Source: Hemicentrotus pulcherrimus
Taxonomy: Eukaryota > Echinodermata > Echinoidea > Camarodonta > Strongylocentrotidae
Length of the DNA: 53,410 bases
Direction: 5' to 3'
Assembly (NCBI GenBank): GCA_003118195.1
Contig: BEXV01000241.1
Location: forward strand, 166,330 to 219,739
The first letter of the stretch is position 1, and every line of letters starts with the position of its first letter. The notes beneath the pieces are model-generated. The model searched no databases. It was not told the DNA's origin and was given only the letters and a program-made list of their open reading frames with translations. This document shows positions 35,401 through 41,800 of this stretch, in pieces. The position numbers and the translations under genes were made by a program.

Positions 35401-36970
35401 TCAAACCAAGCCCAAGGATCCGGAATCTTCATTTTGAGAGATGTCATCGAACTTGTAAGGTACTCTAACTAAGAAAAAGTGATTTCTCTTGCAATTTGTG
35501 AAAATTACAGAAGATCTGGGTCTGTCTTACCTGATGCCATGCATGGATCACTTTTTTGTGTGCATAAATCACCTTTAAACTCTCATGTGCGAAATAGGAT
35601 TCATTGTTTTTAAAACTTTTTCTACAGTTAAAGCATAGACTATTTGTATTTTGATTGACATTATGAGAATTAAAATGATATCGCAATTGGCTTTGCCAGA
35701 TTTCTATTTTCTATTTTTTTCTAGTCTAGATCTAGATCTAGAGTAAAGGAGGGGGTAATCGACCGTCCACAGTTTTCGGCCGGTCCATTGGATGCATGGT
35801 TAAATCCCTTTAAAATACATTGTATAATAGCATATCACATATCCACACATACCATAAAATGCCAGAGTCACTATAGAACCACATTTGCAATGGAAAATAT
35901 ATCCTTAAATATCACATTTTAGTGATGTAATCGGCGGTCCCGCTACCCGAATCTGAAAACTTGAGTATCTTATGCGTGTCTGTAAGGAACATGTGTTCCA
36001 TAAAATGAGCTTTATTTCAAGTATTTTTCAGATTTAGAGCATGATTTTGTATGAGTCGCAAGCTCAAAAGTATCTCATCGCATGTATAAAATCAATGCAG
36101 CCGGACACCGCAGCGCACACACGATATCTCTGCCTAATTCAGATTCCAATTTCTGATCACCGCAGAGATAGTTTTTGGCATGGCGAGCTCCGGCATGGGA
36201 TACCTGCTCCACCCGCTAGTGCTATAGATCAGTGGGGAAACGCACAGCGCTCGCTTCCTATTGACTCTGTACATGCGATCGAAAACTGTCTCGCTAGGCC
36301 TAGGCCGATAACTCTCTCCGAAACAGTGAAAATTGAAATGAATATTGTCATGGCAATTCATGATTTCTTTTCTGGGATTCTTTTTTTGTTTAAATGATAA
36401 TAGTCTAATATTTGCTTCATGATTTGAACAAGAAATGATAATAAAGAGGAAATGATAATAAAGAGGAAGTCAAGAGTCCAAAAAATAGGATTTTGTCTCA
36501 AGTGGCCGAAAAACCCCTCCTTGAGTCCTTGGCTTGGCTTTACTCTAGACTCTAGACCCTAGAATTCTACGTTTATTCGCACCTAGATCTAGATTCTAGA
36601 TCTAGAATCTAGTAGACATTCTAGATCTAGAGTCTAGACCTACTAGGATCTACCTAGAGGTCTAGAGGTCTAGTCTATCTAGCATCTTCTGAGGTCAAAC
36701 AAATTTGCTGTCCATTTGGTAGTAATTGATCTCAATCAATTTATGTAGAATACAAGAAATCATGGATAGAATATAGGCCTAATAGAATATCACATTTCAA
36801 CATTTCTGTCAAATATGTGTGTGAACTTAGGACACTCCACGGCCACCATAAAGAGCTGGAAGTCCAGCCCTACAGAGATGGGCAACTACACCGCCCGTTT
36901 TTGCTACCCGCACTGGCTGTAGTGGTCGCTTACCTTGATCTCGCAGGAAATTCGTCTCATCACCTTCCAT
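17287..36970 (-). CDS. SCLT1: SCLT1-like distal appendage coiled-coil protein (21-exon gene)
   Basis: Twenty-one minus-strand exons join in phase into 759 residues: 36970-36934, 35142-35075, 34726-34674, 34518-34446, 33696-33641, 32872-32734, 32461-32390, 30710-30594, 29813-29652, 28833-28655, 27458-27368, 26982-26812, 26383-26309, 25727-25585, 25023-24831, 24191-24055, 23379-23320, 22711-22633, 19132-19037, 18552-18452, 17464-17287. All introns are GT-AG. The protein is almost wholly coiled coil. It matches my recollection of human SCLT1 in order: FLRDQ near the N-terminus, LITEYDK, KENNSLHHELK, WQETVHELDRL, EVDSIKKQCN, AEKQAEIERAIREKRAVE, STKELRQMVLTQQ and WKEE. Human SCLT1 is about 690 residues; the excess here is mainly a Ser-rich C-terminal tail. 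In vertebrates SCLT1 sits on centriole distal appendages and is required for membrane docking and ciliogenesis. It lies head to head with the septin gene. Orthology is by eye, without an alignment program. Confidence 0.92.
17780..18015 (-). mobile_element. tRNA-derived SINE with duplicated box B segment
   Basis: On the minus strand, box A TAGTCTAGTGG (17992-18002), then a 25-base tandem duplication (17929-17953 and 17954-17978), each copy with a GGTTCGA box B, then the GCCACTCTCCAACCAGGTGT core. It lies in SCLT1 intron 20. Confidence 0.75.
18034..18364. mobile_element. MITE with GGTGGTATTC termini (331 bases)
   Basis: Perfect 10-base inverted termini at 18034-18043 and 18355-18364, followed by imperfectly matching GTTAAGCC blocks. 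It lies beside the SINE in SCLT1 intron 20. No coding capacity. Confidence 0.7.
18452..18552 (-). CDS. SCLT1: SCLT1 exon 20
   Basis: Residues 668-700 plus two bases. Acceptor ttacccag, donor gtgaga. Begins LTDRSARERRLAHDKKQLQA and ends IRTELTRSD, the last coiled-coil segment. Weak similarity to the human C-terminal helix. Confidence 0.85.
19037..19132 (-). CDS. SCLT1: SCLT1 exon 19
   Basis: Residues 636-667, phase 0 at both ends. Acceptor ttaatag, donor gtaaac. Begins NEQLLSDQRDVNRKLRQKVE; NEQLLSDQ aligns with human NEKLILEHQ. It is separated from exon 18 by a 3.5 kb transposon-rich intron. Confidence 0.9.
19250..20670 (+). pseudogene. Broken PIF/Harbinger transposase element
   Basis: In SCLT1 intron 18. 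An N-terminal part (19687-19983) ends with an Arg-rich segment. The catalytic part resumes at 20219 with MRVSLGHFKNYMRMDVDMFR, hits a stop at 20414, continues in another frame with MAHNTISLFVQEVCNAIVEA, another stop, then HCCGSIDGKHVAIRKP. GSIDGKHV carries the first DDE-type Asp (GAT 20606-20608) of Harbinger/HARBI1-like nucleases. The rest is lost in ACTGGTA-rich repeats. About 270 bases inserted at 19.95-20.22 kb end in AACCAACCAACC, like a retroelement tail. A GC-rich leader at 19.26-19.6 kb contrasts with the surroundings and probably belongs to the element. Confidence 0.7.
20751..21256 (+). mobile_element. LINE 3' end (C-terminal reverse-transcriptase protein fragment)
   Basis: A frame ending at 21054 (stop 21052-21054) includes KAHQQKQDKYTSL, GWKTKLICIEIGSRGLITPQ and REPAWQFDQYL. 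Such AHxxKxxKY and Gw..l..vEvGsRG blocks occur at the C-terminus of LINE-type reverse-transcriptase proteins. A UTR with AATAAAGACTTGATT follows. Direct repeats GATTGGTTAG lie at both ends (about 20742-20751 and 21258-21267), consistent with a target-site duplication, although that sequence is also part of the exon 18 echo. Confidence 0.6.
21257..21350 (-). repeat. Two partial copies of SCLT1 exon 18
   Basis: Minus-strand text GAGCTAACCAATCAAAAACA then ACATTCAGGTATGA, followed by CAACTCAAAGAACAGA and ATACAGGTATGA, repeats the core and splice donor of exon 18 (22633-22711). Neither copy has an acceptor or a sustained frame, so they are not usable exons. A third, shorter copy (GAGGATCTAACCAATC) is at about 20740-20756. 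Confidence 0.7.
21430..22620. other. Intron segment of unknown origin between exon 18 and its echoes
   Basis: Pyrimidine-rich around 21600-21735, AT-rich to 22020, then GC-richer text at 22025-22320 (TAGAGCTACC, GACGACTAGCTCG), ending with ATAAATG near 22605. The composition change suggests an inserted element, but no protein or termini are recognised. Confidence 0.35.
22633..22711 (-). CDS. SCLT1: SCLT1 exon 18
   Basis: Residues 609-635. Acceptor ttcctag, donor gtatga. Begins SQLTMQKKRNEDLTNQKQQL and ends KEQNMQ, matching human SELSRQKLHTQELLSQ. Three partial copies of its core lie 1.3-1.9 kb downstream in the next intron. Confidence 0.9.
23320..23379 (-). CDS. SCLT1: SCLT1 exon 17
   Basis: Residues 589-608 plus two bases. 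Acceptor tttatag, donor gtaata. Reads WKEECRVLGQKFEGKISEL, matching human RWKEETKKLTES. Confidence 0.92.
24055..24191 (-). CDS. SCLT1: SCLT1 exon 16
   Basis: Residues 544-588 plus two bases. Acceptor ccgacag, donor gtatgt. Begins LISIEHEMSMMRREHEARLE; STKELRQMVLTQQRMSS aligns with human SIVELRHLLATQQKAA. Confidence 0.95.
24831..25023 (-). CDS. SCLT1: SCLT1 exon 15
   Basis: Residues 479-543. Acceptor ctttacag, donor gtatgt. Begins HEEEKSRSLLVTNQLRGRLQ and ends TGRSAAKD; coiled coil. Its acceptor edge is duplicated about 136 bases upstream in the intron. Confidence 0.93.
25008..25285. repeat. Tandem duplication (~136 bases) covering the exon 15 acceptor
   Basis: CTTCTCTTCCTCATGACTGTAAAG with GGACTGTCACCTAATCTCAG (25008 on) recurs as CTTCTCATCTTCATGACTAC and GGACTGTCACCTATTCTCAG (from about 25143). 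The left copy includes the first bases and acceptor of SCLT1 exon 15; the right copy is an intronic relic. A third fragment, GGATGACTACACAGG, is near 25291. Confidence 0.7.
25345..25582 (-). mobile_element. tRNA-derived SINE abutting SCLT1 exon 14
   Basis: Minus-strand box A TAGTCGAGTGG (25555-25565) and box B GGTTGGAGCCCC (25510-25521), then the CTCTCCACCCAGGTGTGAAC core and GGAATGCTCCCCAGGGGGTT tail. The head starts within a few bases of the exon 14 splice donor at 25584. Confidence 0.75.
25585..25727 (-). CDS. SCLT1: SCLT1 exon 14
   Basis: Residues 432-478 plus two bases. Acceptor ctttcag, donor gtgggt. Begins MYKEGTAVTGDQRINELQNR and ends NIQRQEY; YKEG matches human YREG. A tRNA-derived SINE begins directly at the donor side, so the last bases of the donor consensus may be SINE sequence. 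Confidence 0.93.
26309..26383 (-). CDS. SCLT1: SCLT1 exon 13
   Basis: Residues 407-431, phase 0 at both ends. Acceptor tttacag, donor gtaact. Reads ENAEKQAEIERAIREKRAVE then HELEQ, matching human AEKQGQIERVIKEKKAVEEE. Confidence 0.95.
26812..26982 (-). CDS. SCLT1: SCLT1 exon 12
   Basis: Residues 350-406, phase 0 at both ends. Acceptor acttag, donor gtgagt. Begins AMIREQQKEEEVRRLADALG; its EVDSIKKQCNSNIAKLMEEV stretch is the clearest match to human EVANTKKQCNIQISRLTEEL. Confidence 0.95.
27368..27458 (-). CDS. SCLT1: SCLT1 exon 11
   Basis: Residues 319-349. Acceptor ttgacag, donor gtaaat. Reads TDVDAREYEATVQVRESIQM then SENALLEKDQ; EYEATVQVRESIQ aligns with human RYEAIVRARNSMQ. Confidence 0.92.
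27623..27978. mobile_element. MITE with ATGCCTCCGC termini and internal duplication
   Basis: Perfect 10-base inverted termini at 27623-27632 and 27969-27978, in SCLT1 intron 11. Inside, a block of about 145 bases is repeated (from about 27680 and 27829), each with TTCACAAGCTATTT-like text and TGACCTTTGACC. One ambiguous base (n) is at 27959. Confidence 0.75.
28655..28833 (-). CDS. SCLT1: SCLT1 exon 10
   Basis: Residues 260-318 plus two bases (tg|t gives Cys319). Acceptor tgtgcag, donor gtaaat. Begins DKDLGELRSRVQSSEGRIPG and ends DRIKALHQR. The split Cys aligns with the Cys of human AKCNELENERYEA. Confidence 0.93.
28858..29217. repeat. Dispersed repeat with TATAGCGC/GCGCTTTACA motifs
   Basis: CTTCTATAGCGCAATTTATC, then ATGCGCTTTACAATAAC, and at the far end AGCGCTTTGTAACCGCAAGG with AAGGCGCTATATCAAAT. 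The head matches the repeat at 45848 on. It is a SINE-like or short repeat family in SCLT1 intron 10. Confidence 0.5.
29652..29813 (-). CDS. SCLT1: SCLT1 exon 9
   Basis: Residues 206-259, phase 0 at both ends. Acceptor ttgtag, donor gtaaga. Begins ANRHLQDVMNAQSQEIEGMR and ends LEQQCRAK; heptad-like coiled coil matching the human EQSVIIEQLRKKL region. Confidence 0.92.
29885..30065. repeat. SINE core fragment
   Basis: Contains TTGGCAAGACATTGATCCAC, GCCACTCTCTGCCCAAGTGT and GAATGGGTACCTGACA, a diverged copy of the SINE core seen at 17.85 kb, 25.45 kb and 46.05 kb. No tRNA head is visible. Confidence 0.5.
30594..30710 (-). CDS. SCLT1: SCLT1 exon 8
   Basis: Residues 167-205, phase 0 at both ends. 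Acceptor cttacag, donor gtaagt. Begins DMLGNSKAQVSTHHAIESKG and ends RDNNYKLET; coiled coil. Confidence 0.9.
30793..31013. mobile_element. GC-rich MITE with ATTTTCCCTA termini (221 bases)
   Basis: Perfect 10-base inverted termini at 30793-30802 and 31004-31013, followed by CCGG on both sides. Internal GC content is far above the flanking intron (SCLT1 intron 7). No coding capacity. Confidence 0.6.
31014..32389. other. Remainder of SCLT1 intron 7
   Basis: Contains a CA/TG- and GCGC-rich patch at about 31300-31600 and AT-rich sequence after it. No exon or complete element is recognised. Confidence 0.4.
32390..32461 (-). CDS. SCLT1: SCLT1 exon 7
   Basis: Residues 143-166, phase 0 at both ends. 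Acceptor catacag, donor gtaagc. Reads ERETANEMWQETVHELDRLA, close to human ELWQTVSQELDRL. Confidence 0.93.
32734..32872 (-). CDS. SCLT1: SCLT1 exon 6
   Basis: Residues 96-142. Acceptor ctttcag, donor gtaagc. It starts LHHELKSVVGGQLETIQSGL, matching human LHSELKDAVEKKLEAF, and continues through an acidic loop (DHTEEDAEKE) into a helix ending IELLEK. Confidence 0.92.
33641..33696 (-). CDS. SCLT1: SCLT1 exon 5
   Basis: Residues 78-95 plus two bases. Acceptor ttttgcag, donor gtaaga. Reads AVMRDLQSKVDKLVKENN, a coiled-coil segment matching human LENVIKENERL. The intron before it (33697-34445) contains the 135-base N gap. Confidence 0.92.
33915..34049. other. Assembly gap (135 N)
   Basis: A run of 135 N in SCLT1 intron 4, immediately followed by a poly-C run. 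The flanking exons 4 and 5 are in phase, so no coding sequence needs to be missing. Confidence 0.95.
34446..34518 (-). CDS. SCLT1: SCLT1 exon 4
   Basis: Residues 53-77 (Ile53 is split over the intron). Acceptor tttttag, donor gtaag. Reads MLSPLITEYDKRIAEQYQQI; SPLITEYDK corresponds to human APLVTEYDK, one of the best-conserved stretches of the family. Confidence 0.92.
34674..34726 (-). CDS. SCLT1: SCLT1 exon 3
   Basis: Residues 36-52 plus two bases. Acceptor atttag, donor gtaagt. Reads ESLYHQGDPAAPWLTSK. This non-helical, Pro-containing linker precedes the conserved TEYDK region. Confidence 0.85.
35075..35142 (-). CDS. SCLT1: SCLT1 exon 2
   Basis: Residues 13-35, entered in phase 1 (g|tc gives Val13). 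Acceptor tctatag, donor gtaaga. Reads QRLNAVLQRYQEKYGPLEKK, matching the human RRLNEDFRRYQ segment. Confidence 0.88.
35143..36933. other. SCLT1 intron 1 with possible element at 35737-36549
   Basis: The 12-base sequence TCTAGAGTAAAG at 35737-35748 is repeated inverted at 36538-36549. Both ends continue inward into AGGGG and TTTTCGGCC-like text. A GC-rich stretch at 36090-36330 lies between. No coding exon was identified; an alternative SCLT1 leader exon is not excluded. Confidence 0.35.
36541..36675. repeat. CTAGATCTAG-rich palindromic cluster
   Basis: More than a dozen overlapping CTAGA, TCTAG and AGATCT words in about 135 bases; smaller clusters at 35720-35745 and 37085-37103. The words are self-complementary, so many alternative hairpins are possible. 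Confidence 0.7.
36934..36970 (-). CDS. SCLT1: SCLT1 exon 1 (start codon)
   Basis: Residues 1-12 plus one base. Reads MEGDETNFLRDQ then g|gtaagc, resembling the human start that contains FLREQN. This is the first in-frame ATG after the promoter motifs at about 37.13 kb. A five-codon upstream frame (ATG at 37008, stop at 36991) ends about 20 bases before this start and could damp translation. Confidence 0.85.
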
Positions 36971-36990
36971 TTTTGATGTATTATACAAAA

Positions 36991-37008
36991 TCAACCCAGA
37001 ATTTTCAT
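36991..37008 (-). promoter_or_regulatory. Short upstream open frame in the SCLT1 leader
   Basis: ATG at 37008 followed by four codons and a stop (MKILG), ending 20 bases before the SCLT1 start. It is expected in the leader if transcription starts near the motifs at 37.13 kb. Confidence 0.35.
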
Positions 37009-37120
37009 TATCTTCCAACTCTCTATTTGAAAGCGTGGTATACTGACAACAAAACCCCCGAATATCGGAGAAATTTGAGAAATATCTAGCTAGAATCTAG
37101 ATTATTATTTCAAGTCTTCC

Positions 37121-37164
37121 GCCATTTTGAAGCGTACATCGAGACAGTAGTTATTGTGACGTCA
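37121..37164 (-). promoter_or_regulatory. Probable SCLT1 core promoter: YY1-type box and CRE
   Basis: Read on the minus strand, TGACGTCA (37157-37164, a perfect CRE/ATF palindrome) is followed 27 bases later by AAAATGGCGG (complement of 37121-37130), a YY1-type box often found at the 5' end of TATA-less animal genes. The block lies about 150 bases before the SCLT1 ATG. Function is inferred from motif and position. Confidence 0.5.
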
Positions 37165-38772
37165 CGAAAAGTACCGGAACAGATGGCCCCTCCCCTTTTT
37201 GGGGTATGATTATCAAATTCAAATGGGAGAAGAATTAAGTGGGGCAAAGAATTCTTACATGGATCTTTCCTTAAAAGGTGGAGGAGGGGACTACATACTA
37301 AGAAAATTTAGCTATTTAGAAATTAAAAGATGTTATCATGAAACTACTTCCACCTTATCTTTTAGAGAGAGGGCAAATGGACTTTACTTATCCAACAGTG
37401 GCCTTGAATCCTGCCTTGAATAAGAATTTCTAAAGACTTTATGCTTTGCTATTACTACATATTCAAGTCGTTTTCACTTTTTAAGACAATCACTTTATGA
37501 AGTATTGTAAAGAAGCAATTTCATTAATTCATGTGCATCAAGGAAAACTTGTTACCGGCTATTATGTATTTTTTTTAAATCCTTTTTCCTCTCTTACAAG
37601 ATACCCAAATGCACTAATTTTATGGTCTTTGCTCTGAATCACAGGTACCTGTTTTACAATTTCATGTGGTAATTTATTCAATAAGTATTTAATTCTATCG
37701 ATAATATTCTGAATATTCTGAATGTTAATAATGTGTTTTACCTGTATATATCAAGAATTGTAAATAGACAATATTGTTACCAATTTGTAGATACTACGGT
37801 ATATATTGCTATGAAATTTGAATTTTAATGTTGATTTCTATTTTGTGTATATACATGTGCAATCCAGCTTATTGTTGCAAAACACGTTGTCTAGTAAATC
37901 AGGTTTGACTTGAATTAAAATCGAAATGTGATCAGTTTTGCAAGGCTATATGTAAAATGAAACAAAAATGAGCTAGGTTTGATGGTATTGACGGGAAAAA
38001 TAGAATCATTACCAAAGACTTGAAGTGGCAAGGGTTAAAAGGGCGTGAAAACTACGCCTTGAAATTCTTCTTTCATTCTTTTTCTTGTTCTGTTTTTCTT
38101 TCGTTCTCCTTCTATATGCATTCTTTATATTTAACTCTCTTTTTCTTTATTTCAACTTTCTCTTCCTCTTCTACTTGTTGGTAAATTGTTTGAACTTATT
38201 AAAGCAGCAGTCCCACAAGTCCCCACCCCCTCACACCCTTCCTATAGTACGACTGTAGCTGGCCATGGAGGGTGTTTGGGGTGGGAGGGGGGGGGGGGGG
38301 GGCAGCCGCACTTCTACTTCTACTTCTATGGTGATACTCATCAACGCCTGTTCAGCATCTAGATGAGGGTAAAGCATAGAGTTGATATACAGCTCTATCA
38401 GGTAAAGTTCCTGAAAAGGCAGACATGGCTCTAACTCTTGATTTTGATATTGGTCCAAAATAGTTGTGTGAATATTCAAAATGATGATGCAGTTAACTTT
38501 GTTTGGGTCCCCTGAGCAATACATAGATGTATATAACTCCTTTTTGATAAAGAAGTAAATTTATAATCGCAGGCAATGTATGTAAATAGCTCTCTCACTC
38601 CTTTGTTATATTTCGATCAATATATATATATATTTAAATTGGTTATGTTAGGACCAATTTTAGTTAAACATTATGGCAAACCAAATCAAATTCGGAACCA
38701 TTCTTAGAGCTAGAGGGCGCTATGTAACTATTTGCCAACTAGTTTACTTCAGCCATTTTTTGTACAGACAAA

Positions 38773-38820
38773 ATGACGATGGAGAGCGATTTACCAAGGG
38801 CGGAAGCACACGAAAATTCA
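38773..38820 (+). CDS. SEPTIN6: Septin exon 1 (inferred start exon)
   Basis: Proposed residues 1-16, [16 protein letters not shown], from ATG at 38773 to a donor TCA|GTGAGA. Exon 2 must be entered in phase 0 and lacks a start, and this is the best ATG-to-donor block I found in the 3 kb upstream. Septin N-termini vary, so there is no homology support; a different first exon is possible. Confidence 0.5.
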
Positions 38821-41800
38821 GTGAGAAATTAATAAATTATAATAATTTGAAGAAATAATGTATGTATTGTATACTTATGAGGTTTGTATAGTAATTTGAG
38901 AGGAAAATATTATGTGCAAGTGTGCCGAAATGAGTATTATTGGAAGGCTAAAAAGTGCTGCAGCGAACGCTCTCGCCGCGCCGCTAATCCCCGTGAAAGA
39001 CCATGGGCGTGACCCCCAACGCTCTGCCTCCGACGCTCCCATGGCGCGGCAATGGGGAGTGAGCTCAGTCAGTGCAATTCAATTCAAGCATTGTCCGAAA
39101 AAACAATAAACAAATCTGACTTTATGTAGGTTTATCGTCAGTTAAATTGACTTCTCTTATATCTCCCTACCTCTTTAAATCATTATAAGTAAAAAAAAAT
39201 GGCCAACCTTCTAAACTTGAATATTTTGTTTTTAGTTTAAATTACTGAGAATGTGTGCTGCAATTCTGTCCAACCTTCAAGATTGTTGCTGTTTTACTTT
39301 AGTATTTCTTGCTATCACCAATGCCCCGATGTTGATCTGTTGGACGTAATTTCAAACTACTTTCATGCTTCCATGCTTCCAGTGCATACGGTGGATACAT
39401 GCGGCGCGCAGGACGTTATACGTACTAGATCTAGACTATGTCTATGCATGTGCAATATCCATATCCGAAAAACTCTTTGTCGCGTCGGCTGCTACTGACC
39501 CCCTTGGGAGTTTTTTTAAAGTCCATGATTGTTCCAGAAGAAATGTTTAGGGAATTCCACTACATGTCCATCATTTTGTTATTGTTCTTTGTCAAAATGC
39601 CGTGAACAAGGGTGTGATGTTGCAGTTATTTCAAACTTGTCGCACTTCTGAGCAACCTTTTCCATGTTGCCTGCTTACACAGATGCGTGAAATGGACTTT
39701 GAAGCGACCAAGGCACCAAGCTTTCCCAGAGTGTATTTGAAATCTGGTGCTGAAATTTACATCCGTGCATTTTGGGGGTATTAGGTATAGTTGCAGAAAA
39801 CTTTATACAATGACTTACGATCTAATATCCTAATTTTTTTCTTCTTCAATGACAGTTCAAATCCAACTAACATAAATGATCAAATTCAATCCATCCCAGG
39901 ACTTTGTTGAGTGCCAAATCAAGTTGCCTGATCAAAGGTCCTGATAAAATTGAAAAGCTACCGATTATGGCATCCATCCATCCTTTTCAGAATACCACCC
40001 CTGTTATTTTACTTCTGATGTGCTCTCTGTATTTATACATGTAGAGTATTCAATTGAAAGCAATATGAAAAGCAAAAATAATGTTCATTTATTGTTTTGA
40101 GAGTAAATTCAATTCTTTCTTTTTTTAAGGTTGGTCACCAAGATGATCAACAAGAGAGGAATAGACTGAGAAGTCTCAACCTTGCTGGTCATGTGGGCTT
40201 TGATAGTCTTCCTGACCAGCTGGTCAATAAGTCTGTCAATCAAGGATTCTCATTCAATATCCTCTGTGTAGGTGAGTACATTCTCTCTTTTTTTTCTTCC
40301 TTTGTAAATGACATTGTAGTTGTTATTCTTTCCCCTTCCCATTTAGGAGAGAGGGTGGTCCACAAGGAGTTTGAGCATGTAGCAACAAACAAGTATTGAT
40401 TGCACAGATTTAAAAACCAGCGTCAGGTTTCAATTTTGATCGTACAGGTTTGAAAATTAGTGACAGGTTTCAATTTTGATTGTACAGGTTTGACAATCAG
40501 TGACGGTTCTCAACCAAAAATTATTTCTGAAATAGTCATAAAATTTGTTTGAAAATGCTCCAAATATGGTTCAACTTGTACTAGAGAGCTACATGTACAT
40601 GTACATGTTATTGTAACAATCATCTCAAAAATTAATTTGTGAATGGCTAGAATGTATATAATATGTAATTTTTTTGAAAACTGGCAATATATACATGTAG
40701 GTAAACAGTTTATAAGTATAAAGAAAATAGGACAGCATAAAATCTGTGTATAGGGTTTGCACAGAAGTTAGGATTTTGGGTCCTGTGCATGCCGCATTGT
40801 GAAGGAGTGCGTGTCCGTCTACACAAGACATTTTACTGTTTGCTGAGAATTTATTTAAATTGCAATATCTCTTGGAACACATGGAACTCTGAAACATGTT
40901 TAAATGTGTAGGTTGATTAGTACCCATTTAAAGGGCCAATGACATTGAAATACAAGTGTATTCCAGTTGGTGTGCGGTCCTGCATACATCTCATATTTTG
41001 ATATGTAAACTTCTGACTTTGTTTCATAGATTTTTAAATATTTTTGGAAATATTTGTATTACAAACTTGCTAAGCTCCACCCCAAAAAACCTCAAGAGCT
41101 CATTCCCCCTGTGACATCATCTGTCAGTCATCAATGAGTTAACTTGAGAAAGTGGCATGTAAATTTGCCAAAGTCGACCACCTGTTTCAATACGTAATAC
41201 AATAGCAACATACAAGTTGCTATGTCAGACATGCTGTAGCATCACCAGGAAGACAAAGGCAATGGTGATGTATTGTATTATGTACGGAAGCATGCAATTC
41301 TATTATAAACGTGTGCTAAGCTGGGGGAAATTACATACCATTGTCTATTCTAGAATATTAGTTTAGTGGTTTGTGGTATTGTAACAGATGGTCAACTTTC
41401 ACAAAGTTACATGTCACTTTCTCAAGTTAGATCATTGATAACTAACAGATGATGTCACAAGGGGAATGAGATCTGGACGTTTTTGGGGTGGAGCTTACAT
41501 GTAGCAAGTTTGAAGAAGAAAAAAAAAAAATCGAAAATGTTTAAAAATCTATGAAACAAATTCAGAAGTGTACATATCAAAATATGAGATGTATGCAGAA
41601 AAAGCAGAAAAAATGATAGGAACAGAACAGTCAAAGTTTGTGTAAAATCTGATCAAAAGTTTGTAAATTCCATTTTTTCGAAGTTCATGAAGAAATCACA
41701 TTACAAACATGTGCAATAATTACAACTAGGGTGCTTGTATGATGAAATATTGTCTTGAAAAGAAAAAATAAATAAATACAGAGCAAATGGGAGAGGACCT

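Larger units (their letters stand above)
36971..38772. other. Divergent intergenic region between SCLT1 and the septin gene
   Basis: 1.8 kb between the SCLT1 ATG (36970, minus) and the proposed septin ATG (38773, plus). The SCLT1 side has CRE and YY1-type boxes. The middle is AT-rich with a poly-G run at 38287-38302 and a (CTTCTA)n patch at about 38308-38328. I saw no clear RFX X-box. The septin start site is not defined. Confidence 0.6.

Noticed and set aside
36827..37018. Extended SCLT1 N-terminus upstream of the chosen ATG
   Set aside because: The in-frame extension begins at TTG, not ATG, and the family match starts at the ATG at 36970.
38673..38858. 61-codon frame MANQIKFGTI as septin N-terminus
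   Set aside because: Different frame from the exon 1 proposed, no donor in phase with exon 2 and no homology.
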